A DNA stretch of 64,000 nucleotides from contig NZ_CP107989.1 in NCBI RefSeq assembly GCF_041435015.1, positions 9,858,001 through 9,922,000 of the forward strand. The letters are read 5' to 3'. A program made the translations under genes and the position numbers. The stretch is from Streptomyces canus (GTDB lineage Bacteria > Actinomycetota > Actinomycetes > Streptomycetales > Streptomycetaceae). The notes below the pieces were generated by a model. The model did not search any database. It was not told the origin of the DNA and saw only the letters and a program-made list of their open reading frames with translations. This document shows, piece after piece, positions 26,462 to 34,731 of the stretch (the first letter of the stretch is position 1; each line of letters starts with the position of its first letter).

Positions 26462-28408
26462 ATGACACCCAGCGCCGACCTCACCCTCGCCACGCCGTTC
26501 ACCCTCGGTGATCTCACCCTCCGCAACCGCCTCGTCGCCACCGCCCACGCCACCGCCGCCGTCGCCGACGGCGCCCCCACCGACAGCGATGCGGCCTACT
26601 GGCGCCGCCTTGCGAGGGGCGGCGCCGGGATGGTGATCACGGGCGGCACCGCCGTGGCCCCCGAGTCGACCCTGCCGCAGCGCTACCTGACCGAGGCATG
26701 GCGCCCCGAGATCAAGGACGCCGTACGCCGCCGGGCCGATGCCATCACCGACGGCGGCGCGGTCGCCATCGCCCAGCTCGTCCACCTCGGCCGCGAGACC
26801 CTCGGCGCGGGCACCTACTATCCGCCGGTCTCCGCCGCCGCCGTCCGTTCCCCTCGTGAGGCGACCGCGCCCCACCCGCTGAGCACGGAGGAAGTGCGCC
26901 GAGTCGTCGACGCCTTCCGCGTCTCGGCGGCGAACAGTGTGCGGGCCGGCTTTCACGGCGTCGAACTGCACGCGGGCCACGGCTACTTGCTCGCCCAGTT
27001 CCTCTCCCGCGTCAACAACATCCGCGACGACGAGTACGGCGACCGTATCGCCCTGCTCGCCCAGGTGATCGACGCCATCCGCACCGAGATCGGCCGACTC
27101 CCCGTCGGCGTACGGGTATCGGTGGAACCCGGTGACAACTCCGGGCTCGACCTGGACGACCTGACCGAGCTGCTGCCACGCCTGTACGAGGCATCGCCCT
27201 TCACCTACGCCAACGTCACCACCGGCGTCCGCAACACCTACGTCCCGGGCATGGCCACCACCCGCCCGCCCCTGCTGGAGTCGGTGGCTCGGCTGCGTGC
27301 GGCGGTGGCGGTGCCGTTGCTGACCAGTCAGGGGTTCCGGTCGGTGGCCGGCATCGAGCGGGCGCTGGACTCGGGGGCCGACCTGGTGGGCATGGCACGG
27401 CCCTTCATGGCGGACCCGGACTTCGCCCGCAAGGTGATCGCGGGCGACGAGCGCTCCGTACGCCCCTGTACGGGCTGCAACGAGGGCTGCCGGACCTTCG
27501 AGCCCACCGGATCCTGCTCGGTGAACCCGGAGCTCGGCCCGCCAGGGACCGCGTCCCGCCCGGCGGTGCCGCTGTTGCTCACCCGGCGCGCATCCCGCAC
27601 CGGACCCGTCGCCGTCCTCGGCGCGGGCCCCGCGGGCATGGAGTGCGCCATGGCCCTAGCCCGTACCGGCGCCGAGGTCGTCGTCTTCGACCGTGCCCCG
27701 GCGGCCGGCGGCCAGGCGCGTCTCGCCGCACTCGCCGCGCACCGCTCCGGCTGGCAGAAGCTCGTCACGTACCAGCGCGACCAGCTCGCCGACCTCGGCG
27801 TCCCCGTGCGGCTCGGTGCGTCCGTCACCTCTGCCGAACTGGCCGAGTACGCCCAGCTCGTGCTCGCCACCGGCGCCGAGGAGACGGTCGTTCCCGTCCC
27901 GGGCGAGATGCGCCGGCTCACCAGCACGGACTTCCTCGACCAGTACACCGACCTCGTCCCGCGAGCGCCCAGGGTGGCCGTCCTCGACGACGGCTTCGGC
28001 TGGTGGCAGGGCATCAGCGCCGTCGAGAGCGCGTTGGCGGCGGGCGCTCGCGAGGTCACGGTCGTCACCCCCGGCACGGGGTTCGCGACGGGCCTGTCAG
28101 CGGAGAACCGCACCCAGCTGATGAACCGCCTCACCCGCGCGCCCCTCCGCATCGCCGCGATGAACACCGTGACGGCCACGACGGTCGGCGAACTGCTCCT
28201 GCGCAATGTCATGGACGGCCACGAGACGACTCTCGCCGCCGACATCCTGGTGACCGTCGGCGAACGCCGCCCGCGACGACCGGAGTTCACCCCAGCCGAC
28301 GGTCAGACCGTCCGCGCGATCGGCGACTGCGTCGTGCCGCGCCGCATCGCGCACGCCCTCGCGGAGGGGCGCGCGGCCGCGGAGGGGGTCGCGACGGGGG
28401 CGCCGTGA
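26462..28408 (+). CDS. OYE-like NADH:flavin reductase (2,4-dienoyl-CoA reductase type)
   Basis: A 648-residue iron-sulfur flavoprotein of the 2,4-dienoyl-CoA reductase/trimethylamine dehydrogenase family. The N-terminal FMN barrel (1 to about 340) has TLRNRLVATAHATAAVADGA and GFHGVELHAGHGYLLAQFLS. The [4Fe-4S] cluster ligands are in CTGCNEGCRTFEPTGSC. The C-terminal FAD/NADH domain begins VAVLGAGPAGMECAMALART. The reaction is probably reduction of a conjugated double bond in a CoA ester or cyclic enone. It is the last gene of the importer-ALDH-ACAD operon, 18 bases after the acyl-CoA dehydrogenase gene. Confidence 0.9.
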   Translation: MTPSADLTLATPFTLGDLTLRNRLVATAHATAAVADGAPTDSDAAYWRRLARGGAGMVITGGTAVAPESTLPQRYLTEAWRPEIKDAVRRRADAITDGGAVAIAQLVHLGRETLGAGTYYPPVSAAAVRSPREATAPHPLSTEEVRRVVDAFRVSAANSVRAGFHGVELHAGHGYLLAQFLSRVNNIRDDEYGDRIALLAQVIDAIRTEIGRLPVGVRVSVEPGDNSGLDLDDLTELLPRLYEASPFTYANVTTGVRNTYVPGMATTRPPLLESVARLRAAVAVPLLTSQGFRSVAGIERALDSGADLVGMARPFMADPDFARKVIAGDERSVRPCTGCNEGCRTFEPTGSCSVNPELGPPGTASRPAVPLLLTRRASRTGPVAVLGAGPAGMECAMALARTGAEVVVFDRAPAAGGQARLAALAAHRSGWQKLVTYQRDQLADLGVPVRLGASVTSAELAEYAQLVLATGAEETVVPVPGEMRRLTSTDFLDQYTDLVPRAPRVAVLDDGFGWWQGISAVESALAAGAREVTVVTPGTGFATGLSAENRTQLMNRLTRAPLRIAAMNTVTATTVGELLLRNVMDGHETTLAADILVTVGERRPRRPEFTPADGQTVRAIGDCVVPRRIAHALAEGRAAAEGVATGAP

Positions 28409-28479
28409 GAGAGCGATCGCGTGTGTGAGCCGGCCACTGGACTACCAGCGGCCGACTCATACAAAGGAATGCCGTCTGC

Positions 28480-28959
28480 TCAGGCCTCGTCACCGTAGAC
28501 TCCGCGGCCGCTCTTACAACCCAGGTGGCCGGCGGCGACCATCCGCTGGGGCAGCGGGGGAGCGGCCTACAGGGGCTCCTTGAACTCGTCGTACAGCGAG
28601 TCCGCTACGGCCTGTGCCGTGTCCAGGCCGATCAGGCCGGGCAGCCGCAGCGGGCCGATCGGGTGGGCGCAGCCCAGCTCCATGCCGCTGTCGATGTCCT
28701 CCGACCGGGCGGCCCCGGACTCGACCGTGCGGACAGCCGCGAGCAGACACGGCAGCAGCAGCGCGTTGACCAAGAACCCGGACCGGTCGGGATCCTGGAC
28801 GACCGCCTTGCCGAGCCGCTCGGCGACGAAGGAGCGGGCGCGTGTCACGGTGTCGGTGGCGGTGGTGAGCGCGGGGATCACCTCGACCAGCTTCTGTACC
28901 GGTACCCGGTCGAAGAAGTGCAGGCCCACGACCTGGGCAGAGCTGACGCATCACGTGGA
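28480..28959 (-). pseudogene. 3-hydroxyacyl-CoA dehydrogenase, C-terminal part with nonsense codon
   Basis: The frame begins VVGLHFFDRVPVQKLVEVIP and continues through the conserved DRSGFLVNALLLPCLLAAVR, then GCAHPIGPLRLPGLIGLD and ADSLYDEFKEPL. There an in-frame TAG stands at 28567-28569 where the family has a Tyr codon (EPLYAPPPLLQRMV). Reading through it gives AAPPLPQRMVAAGHLGCKSG and so on to a stop at 28480, so the tail is otherwise intact. The N-terminal Rossmann half is missing here. A matching N-terminal piece on the same strand is at 33155-33491, about 4.2 kb upstream in the reading direction. Confidence 0.8.
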
Positions 28960-29639
28960 GTGCGTGGCGATCCTCGAACCGGCCGCGAAGGGCCCTTGAC
29001 CTGCGGATTTGTGCGTGCCCATGATGTGAGGTGGGGGCGTTGGGGCGATATCGTGGCGCTGAAATGGCGCTGAAATGGCGCTCGTGACGCTCAATTGGCG
29101 CTCGTCCTGATCGGGTGTCAGGCGGCTTTCGGGCAGCTCGAGCACTTCACCTTCACCTCGCCCTGCCGGAAGGCGATCCTCAGCTCGGCTATGCCGTGAT
29201 GCCGAATTGGACGTAGGCCACCATGATCGGTCTTGAGGGTGAGTGCGTGGGCGGTAGCCGAGTCCGTGCCGTGTGCCCTGATCCTTCCCTGTACCCGTCA
29301 CCATCACAGGGCGGTCACGATCGCCGTTACGTCCGGGAGGGCCGTGAGATCGCAGGAGACAGCCGCTGCTCCAAAGCCAGCCCGGCACGCCGTTCTGGAG
29401 AAGCGGACGACATGGCGGCAGGGGTACTCGGCGCTGCGTTCCCCGGCTCCGCCATGCACCATTCGAACCATAGGAGGAGCGGCCCGCCCACCGGACGGTG
29501 GAACTCGTGCCGATCTCTTTCGGCCCAGTGAGTCCCCATTTCGTTTCTGCCATGACCCCGCGGCGGCCGCGGCCGACTGCCCCAGCTCCGGAGTCCGGAT
29601 GCAATCCCGCTGTATCGCGTGCATGTCGGGGGCCTCGTC
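28960..29639. other. Intergenic stretch without intact gene
   Basis: These 680 bases lie between the dehydrogenase fragment and the ClC gene. The only coding-like signal is on the minus strand ending at 29118: IAELRIAFRQGEVKVKCSSC followed by PKAA and a stop. I cannot assign it to a family. A cluster of TGGCGCT repeats lies at 29050-29106. Neither tRNA-like structure nor intact transposase is visible. The stretch is one edge of a probable insertion. Confidence 0.4.
29050..29106. repeat. TGGCGCT-rich short repeats
   Basis: GTGGCGCTGAAATGGCGCTG is followed by AAATGGCGCTCG, TGACGCTCAA and TTGGCGCTCG. That is four copies of a (T)GGCGCT or GACGCT core spaced about 11-15 bases apart. Repeated short cores like this occur at ends of some insertion sequences, but no transposase adjoins it. 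Confidence 0.45.
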
Positions 29640-31013
29640 GTGACCTCTGCAAGCCGTCCGGTCGCGCCTGACGGAAAGCCCCCAGCGACCGCCACGGACC
29701 CCCTGACTCTCGTCCGTAGCCGTGGTTACGTGGTTCTCCTCCTGATCGCGGCGGTTCTCGGCGTCCCGATCTCGGCGGCGGCCTTCGGTTTTCTCGCGCT
29801 CGTCAACAAGCTCCAGTCACTCACCTACACGGATCTGCCCCAGGCTCTGGGCTTTCATGGCACGCCCAACTGGTGGGCGGTGCCGCTGCTGGCCGTGGCC
29901 GGGCTCCTTGTCGGTCCGATCGTCCGGTACCTCCCCGGCAACGGTGGTCACGAGCCGGCCCAAGGGTTCGTGGCCTCGGGCCCGACCCCGACAGTCAATT
30001 TGCCCGGCGTGGCGCTCGCCGCGCTGGCGTCACTCGGCTTCGGGGCGGTCATCGGGCCGGAGGCCCCGCTCATCGCCCTGGGCAGCGGTCTCGCCGTGGC
30101 GGCGCTGCGTCTGGCGCGGAAATCGTTCCCGAAGCAGGCGACCGCCGTCGTGGGAGCCTCCGGGAGTTTCGCCGCGATCAGCACCCTGCTCGGTTCGCCG
30201 CTGCTCGGAGCGTTCCTGCTCATGGAAATGTCTGGCTTTGGTGGAGCTATGCTCGGCGTCGTCCTGGTGCCCGGGTTGCTCGCCTCCGGCATTGGTGCGC
30301 TCATCTTCACCGGCCTGGGCTCGTGGACCGGCCTGGGTACCTACTCGCTGACGCTGCCGAACGTCCCCCATGCCGCCACACCGGATGCCGCCGGGTTCGG
30401 CTGGGCGCTCCTGATCGGGGTAGCGGCGGCGCTGCTCGGCGTCGGGATCCGGTGGCTAGCCCTCCATTTGCTGAAACTGGTCGAACCGCGACGGCTGACG
30501 GCCACCGTGCTCGCGGGTGTCATCGTCGGTGTGATCGCCTTGCTCTACGCGGAGTGGACCGGCCACCCGGCGTCGGGGCTGCTGTACTCCGGACAGAGCG
30601 CCCTCGGCCCTCTTCTCACCGCCAACGCGCAGTATTCGGCAGGCGCGCTCACGGTGCTCGTCGCCTGCAAGGCAGTGGCCTACTGCGTCTCCATGGCGGC
30701 TTTCCGTGGTGGCCCGGTGTTCCCCGCCATGTTCGTCGGCGCAGCCGGCGGTATCGCACTCTCCCACCTGCCCGGACTCGGCGTGACCGCTGGGCTCGCG
30801 ATGGGCGTGGGTGCGATGTCGGCGGCGATGCTCAAGTTGCCCATGACCTCTTTGTTGCTGGCCACCCTGCTTCTGGGCCATGAGGGGCTCACTGTCATGC
30901 CGTTGGTGATCGTGGCGGTCGTGGTCTCCTACGTCCTCAGCCTCAGGTTGCCCCCACCGCCGACCGCCGCACCCGCCACCGAGCAGGACACAGCCGGGCC
31001 GCCGAGCAGCTGA
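29640..31013 (+). CDS. ClC-family chloride channel/transporter
   Basis: A 457-residue membrane protein of the voltage-gated chloride channel family, either a channel or a H+/Cl- exchanger. The GTG at 29640 has GGGGG seven bases before it; an earlier GTG (29619) is possible. About ten to twelve hydrophobic segments are visible. Family motifs are PGNGGHEPAQG (for GSGIP), LGFGAVIGPEAPLIALGSGL (for GKxGP, with GPEAP), SPLLGAFLLMEMSGFGGAML and FRGGPVFPAMFVGAAGG (for GxFxP). A C-terminal CBS pair is absent. It is not an evident part of the catabolic pathway and lies inside the probable insertion. Confidence 0.9.
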   Translation: MTSASRPVAPDGKPPATATDPLTLVRSRGYVVLLLIAAVLGVPISAAAFGFLALVNKLQSLTYTDLPQALGFHGTPNWWAVPLLAVAGLLVGPIVRYLPGNGGHEPAQGFVASGPTPTVNLPGVALAALASLGFGAVIGPEAPLIALGSGLAVAALRLARKSFPKQATAVVGASGSFAAISTLLGSPLLGAFLLMEMSGFGGAMLGVVLVPGLLASGIGALIFTGLGSWTGLGTYSLTLPNVPHAATPDAAGFGWALLIGVAAALLGVGIRWLALHLLKLVEPRRLTATVLAGVIVGVIALLYAEWTGHPASGLLYSGQSALGPLLTANAQYSAGALTVLVACKAVAYCVSMAAFRGGPVFPAMFVGAAGGIALSHLPGLGVTAGLAMGVGAMSAAMLKLPMTSLLLATLLLGHEGLTVMPLVIVAVVVSYVLSLRLPPPPTAAPATEQDTAGPPSS

Positions 31014-31158
31014 GCCAGGTGGTGCGGCGGTCCGCAGCTCGACCCTCCGGGCCCACCACAGCGCGGCCCATTTGCCAGGCGCCCGATGCGGAGGTGACCG
31101 TCGTTTTCCAACCCCCACGGGCCCCTACCGATTGCGGCCCGCGACGTTGCTGCATCTC

Positions 31159-31602
31159 ATGGATCCCATGCAGCAACAGACAACCTCGTCAGACGGTGCC
31201 GTGCCACCGATGGAGCGATCGCACTGGGTGGCCTTCGCCGGAATCCTGCTCATGGTCAGTGCCCTCTTCAACCTGCTCAACGGATTTGTGGCGATCTTCA
31301 ATCACGGCTACTACTCGACCGTCTACTCCCAGGGCAATCGGTTGCTCATCCTCAACTACACGGCTTGGGGCTGGATCTGGGTCGCCATCGGCATCGTGAT
31401 GGCCCTGGCCGGTCTCGGCGTTCTCGTGGGTTCCAGAGCGGCGCGACTGACGGGTGTCTGTCTGGCAGCGTTCTGTCTCGTCGGTCAGATGATCTTCCTT
31501 CCCGTCTACCCGTTCTGGTCTCTGTGCACCATGGTCGTGTCCGTTCTGGTCATCTTCGGTCTGCTGGCCGAGCCGCGGCACGTGCACGGCGCGCGCGTGT
31601 AG
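31159..31602 (+). CDS. Small membrane protein (DUF7144-like)
   Basis: A protein of about 147 residues from ATG 31159 (or ATG 31168). Four hydrophobic segments: WVAFAGILLMVSALFNLLNG, ILNYTAWGWIWVAIGIVMAL, LTGVCLAAFCLVGQMIFLPV and LCTMVVSVLVIFGLLAE. The pattern of W-x-x-FAG at the first helix and a conserved WGW before the second fits a small actinobacterial family of unknown role (DUF7144, recalled from memory). There is no strong ribosome site. It follows the ClC gene by 145 bases in the same direction. Confidence 0.8.
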   Translation: MDPMQQQTTSSDGAVPPMERSHWVAFAGILLMVSALFNLLNGFVAIFNHGYYSTVYSQGNRLLILNYTAWGWIWVAIGIVMALAGLGVLVGSRAARLTGVCLAAFCLVGQMIFLPVYPFWSLCTMVVSVLVIFGLLAEPRHVHGARV

Positions 31603-31966
31603 GACAGAGCAGGCCCGGAGGACTGCCGCATCGGGGGCACGGATCGGGGCAGCGCGGGCCGCATGAGGCGCGTACGGTCATCGAAAGCCCCCGAGCCGGG
31701 TGCGAGACGGGGGGTGCCGGTGCTGCTCACCACGCTGTTTCGGCGTGGTCGGCCCGTGACACGGCCGTTTCAGCCCTCTCGCTCCCGGCCACCTCCTCGG
31801 AGTCTGCGTCACCGTCGCGGCGGCTGCGGGCCTGGTCTGCGATGACGAAGGTGCACTCCCGCCGAGACCGGGCCGGCCAGGGCCCATGCCACCCCCTCGC
31901 AGGCTGTCGCTCGACACGACGGCGTTTCGCCCGTCCTCCGGTCCCGCCCATTTCTAAGCTCGGCCC
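31603..31966. other. Intergenic stretch, nothing recognised
   Basis: I see no conserved reading frame, hairpin or repeat in these 364 bases. It probably holds the promoter of the next membrane-protein gene. Confidence 0.5.
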
Positions 31967-32809
31967 GTGGGACAACCTGAGCAGCGCGCCGAGGGCGCGG
32001 GACCGTTCACCACCCGGCTCACCTGGCGCCCGCCCGGCGGCGGCACCGCTGTGTGGGATTCCCGGCTCGCGCGCCGACGCGGAGTACTCGCCGTCCGACC
32101 CCACGGTGCGGCGGCAACTCGGCACATCCGTGCGGACGCCGTTGCCATCGCCCGCCTGCACAGACTCAACGCCATTGCCGCGATCGCCTTCGTCATCGGC
32201 GGAGCCCTCTTCGCCGCCGGCGCGGCCGTCGCCCAGTTCGGCTCCGGCGACGCCACCGAGTGCGCCTCGATCTACTTCGCGGGCGGCCTGTTCTTCAGCA
32301 CCGGCGGGTACGTCTCACTGCTCCAGGTGATCAACGCGCCCCGCCACGAGGGGGGCGGCGAAGGCCGGCTGGTCACCGGCCGCTGGCGGTGGTGGAGCTA
32401 CGAGCCGATGCGGGTGGACTGGCTGAGCACGTTCGTCCTGTTCGCGGGCACACTCGTCTTCGCCGTCGACTTGCTGGATTCCTTTCTGCAGGGCCTGAAC
32501 GTCCACCAGGTCAACAGGCTGATCTGGGTGCCCGATGTGATCGGCTGCGCCCTCTTCCTGCTCTCCGGCCACCTGGGCTTCGTCGAGATCTGCCACGGCC
32601 GGCCCTGCCTCCGTCCGCACAACCTCGGCTGGCGGATCGTCGCCGTGAACCAGCTCGGCTCCGCCCTCTTCATGGTCTCCGCGCTCGCTGCCTATACCCG
32701 ACCCGCCACCGACAGCCTCGTCAATACCGACATCGCCAACTGGGGCACGCTCACCGGCGCCTTGTGCTTCTCCCTCGCAGGCCTCCTCCAACTCGGCGAA
32801 CACCCATAG
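31967..32809 (+). CDS. Multi-spanning membrane protein (YrhK-like)
   Basis: A 280-residue protein from a GTG at 31967 with no clear ribosome site. After a basic, cytoplasmic first third come about six hydrophobic segments: LNAIAAIAFVIGGALFAAGA, IYFAGGLFFSTGGYVSLLQV, TFVLFAGTLVFAVDLLDSFL, VPDVIGCALFLLSGHLGFVE, GWRIVAVNQLGSALFMVSAL and LTGALCFSLAGLLQLGE. The layout (paired helices around GWRIVAVNQLGS) resembles the YrhK-like family, whose role is unknown. It is the last gene in the probable insertion. Confidence 0.75.
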   Translation: MGQPEQRAEGAGPFTTRLTWRPPGGGTAVWDSRLARRRGVLAVRPHGAAATRHIRADAVAIARLHRLNAIAAIAFVIGGALFAAGAAVAQFGSGDATECASIYFAGGLFFSTGGYVSLLQVINAPRHEGGGEGRLVTGRWRWWSYEPMRVDWLSTFVLFAGTLVFAVDLLDSFLQGLNVHQVNRLIWVPDVIGCALFLLSGHLGFVEICHGRPCLRPHNLGWRIVAVNQLGSALFMVSALAAYTRPATDSLVNTDIANWGTLTGALCFSLAGLLQLGEHP

Positions 32810-33154
32810 GGCTCGCAGGCAAGGTGACGGAATCGGGGGCCGCTCGGCACCGGTGGCCCTCAGCTCGTCCGGACCGACCTTCCAGCCGACGTGGATCCGG
32901 TGGGTACCCGGCCACCGTCCGGTCCGTGCCCCTGGTCCTCCGGGCAGGCATCCACGGTGGTCCGGACGAGGGTGTGTGCCGTGCTGATGACATCGGTGGG
33001 TAGCAGCCGGTCCGCGCCCTCCTCCGGGCCGGGGTGCTGAGGTCCGGTCCTACGCCGCGGGCGCGCAGAATGCGACGCAGCGAGTCGCCAGTTACTCGAA
33101 GGCGTCCACGGCCCCTTACTCCACCAGCGCATGGTCGAGTTCGGCTTGCGAGCG
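32810..33154. other. Gap without intact gene
   Basis: No gene is recognised in these 345 bases. On the minus strand the frame that continues from the dehydrogenase fragment reads TDVISTAHTLVRTTVDACPE and stops at 32860. I cannot place it. It marks the second edge of the probable insertion. Confidence 0.35.
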
Positions 33155-33491
33155 CAGTTCGGCCAGGGCGGTGACGGCGAGGTTGGCGGGACTCGTCCGG
33201 GCCGGTTATCGGCAACGGCCTCGATGACGATCTGCCGGTCGGCCCCGGGCGCCCGGATCATGGGTGAACGACAGCCGGGCCAGGGCCTGGTCGTTGTCTG
33301 CCTCGCCGAACCTGCCGCGCCGTGGACCGCGGTACAGGGACGCCGTGACACGTCCGCGGCCCGCCGCGGCCAGCTCGGGCGTCGACTCGGCGATGGATGT
33401 TGACGTCGAGGCCGCGCACGGCGGCCACCTCGGCGATGCCCGAGCCCATGGGTCCGCAGCCGACGATGCCAAGGCGGGAGATACCAGGCAA
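33155..33491 (-). pseudogene. 3-hydroxyacyl-CoA dehydrogenase, N-terminal part, frameshifted
   Basis: From 33491 the minus strand reads ISRLGIVGCGPMGSGIAEVA and AVRGLDV, the NAD-binding start of 3-hydroxybutyryl-CoA-type dehydrogenases. The protein then continues in a second frame (GRVTASLYRGPRRGRFGEAD, then QALARLSFTHDPG) and a third (ADRQIVIEAVADN). At least two frameshifts are present, and sequence identity ends near the VIEAV motif, about one third of the enzyme. The C-terminal two thirds sit 4.2 kb away at 28480-28959 on the same strand. Its start abuts operator-like site 4. Confidence 0.7.
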
Positions 33492-33498
33492 GCATTCT

Positions 33499-33526
33499 AT
33501 TGAAGTCAGTTCAGTTCAGTGACAAT
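33499..33526. promoter_or_regulatory. Regulon operator-like site 4
   Basis: TTGAAGTCAGTTCAGTTCAG followed by TGACAA lies between the dehydrogenase fragment (minus) and the alcohol dehydrogenase gene (plus). It contains two overlapping copies of the TCAGTTCAG core and an ATTG/CAAT frame. Confidence 0.65.
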
Positions 33527-33565
33527 CTCGGAGGTGTCGTACGGGACCGACACCGAGGAGGAAGC

Positions 33566-34621
33566 ATGCTGGCCGCCAGGCTGTACGGAGCCAAGGATCT
33601 GCGGATCGAGGAGATGTCCGAGCCCGAGCCGGGGCCGGGCCAAGTGAAGATCCGCGTGGCGTACGCGGGGATCTGCGGCACCGATGTGCACGAGTACTTC
33701 GAGATCCCGCGGGCCACGCACGTGCCCAACCCGCTCACCGGTGCCACCCTCCCGCAGACCCTGGGGCACGAGTTCGCCGGGACCGTGGTGACCTGCGGGG
33801 AAGGGGTCGGCCGGGTCGCGCCCGGCGCCCGGGTCTGCGTACGGCCGATCCGCACCTGTGGAGTGTGTCCGCGCTGCACGTCGGGGCTGTCCCACCTGTG
33901 TACGGCCCTGGCGGCGATCGGTGTGACCGCCCCGGGCGGCGGCCTCGCCCAGTACGTGGTCGTGCCGGCCGACTCGGTGCATCAGTTGCCCGACGGTGTC
34001 CCGCTGGAGCAGGGCGCCCTGGTGGAGCCGATGGCGGTGGCCCTGAACGCGGTGGAGCGGGCCCGTGTGCCCCGTGGCGGCAGCGCGCTGGTGACGGGTG
34101 CGGGCGCGGTCGGGATGGGTGCGTTGTTCGCGTTCAAAGCGCACGGTGTCGATGAAGTGCTGATGGTGGAGCCCTCGCCGGCACGCCGTGCGGCGGCCGA
34201 ACGGCACGGGGGTCGGGTGCTCGACCCCGGCGCGGTCGACGTGGCCGCGGAGGTGATGGCCTTCACCGGGGGGCGTGGCGTGGACGCCGCCGTCGAATGC
34301 TCGGGCCGGGCCGACGCGCTGGACGCCGCGATCCGCTCGCTGGCCGCCCGGGCGCCGGTGGTGATGGTGGCCCTGTACTCCGGCCCGGTGGCCATCGACG
34401 CGTCCGTGGTGCGCCTGGCCGAACTCGCCCTGCTCGGCTGTGAGGCCTACCCGGACGGGGTCTTCGAGAGGGTCATCGAGCACATGGCGAGCGGTCACTA
34501 CCCGACGGACGGCTGGCTCGACCACATCCCGCTCCACGACACCCTCGCCGGGCTGCACGACGTCCGGGGCGCTCGACGGCTCAAGGTCCTCGTGGACATT
34601 CCGGACGGCGGCGGGAGTTGA
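33566..34621 (+). CDS. Zinc-dependent alcohol dehydrogenase (butanediol/threonine DH-like)
   Basis: A 351-residue medium-chain dehydrogenase. ATG 33566 has a strong GAGGAGGAAG. Catalytic zinc ligands are the Cys of GICGTDVHEYF and the His-Glu of LGHEFAGTVV. Structural zinc ligands are CGVCPRCTSGLSHLC. The substrate-channel Glu is in LVEPMAVALNA, and the NAD fold is SALVTGAGAVGMGALFAFKA. The spacing of the HVPNPLTGATLPQTLGHE insertion resembles 2,3-butanediol dehydrogenases. It likely converts a secondary alcohol to a ketone. It is preceded by operator-like site 4 and followed, after a new promoter, by the beta-oxidation operon. Confidence 0.9.
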   Translation: MLAARLYGAKDLRIEEMSEPEPGPGQVKIRVAYAGICGTDVHEYFEIPRATHVPNPLTGATLPQTLGHEFAGTVVTCGEGVGRVAPGARVCVRPIRTCGVCPRCTSGLSHLCTALAAIGVTAPGGGLAQYVVVPADSVHQLPDGVPLEQGALVEPMAVALNAVERARVPRGGSALVTGAGAVGMGALFAFKAHGVDEVLMVEPSPARRAAAERHGGRVLDPGAVDVAAEVMAFTGGRGVDAAVECSGRADALDAAIRSLAARAPVVMVALYSGPVAIDASVVRLAELALLGCEAYPDGVFERVIEHMASGHYPTDGWLDHIPLHDTLAGLHDVRGARRLKVLVDIPDGGGS

Positions 34622-34668
34622 GCCGGGCGGACCGGCGGACGTCCTTACGGCCAATCTCGACCAGGGGG

Positions 34669-34697
34669 TTGACAGTGGATCACCCCCTCCGCAAACT
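34669..34697 (+). promoter_or_regulatory. Predicted promoter of the beta-oxidation operon
   Basis: TTGACA (34669-34674) is 17 bases from CAAACT (34692-34697), a plausible -35/-10 pair. The operator-like site 5 begins three bases after the -10, where a bound repressor would block transcription. Confidence 0.55.
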
Positions 34698-34699
34698 CG

Positions 34700-34721
34700 T
34701 AGTGAATTCAGTTCAGTTTGG
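34700..34721. promoter_or_regulatory. Regulon operator-like site 5
   Basis: GTGAATTCAGTTCAGTTTGG sits between the predicted -10 and the GGAGGA ribosome site of the crotonase gene. It carries the TGAnTTCAGTTCAGTTT core. Confidence 0.65.
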
Positions 34722-34731
34722 AGGATCTGAG

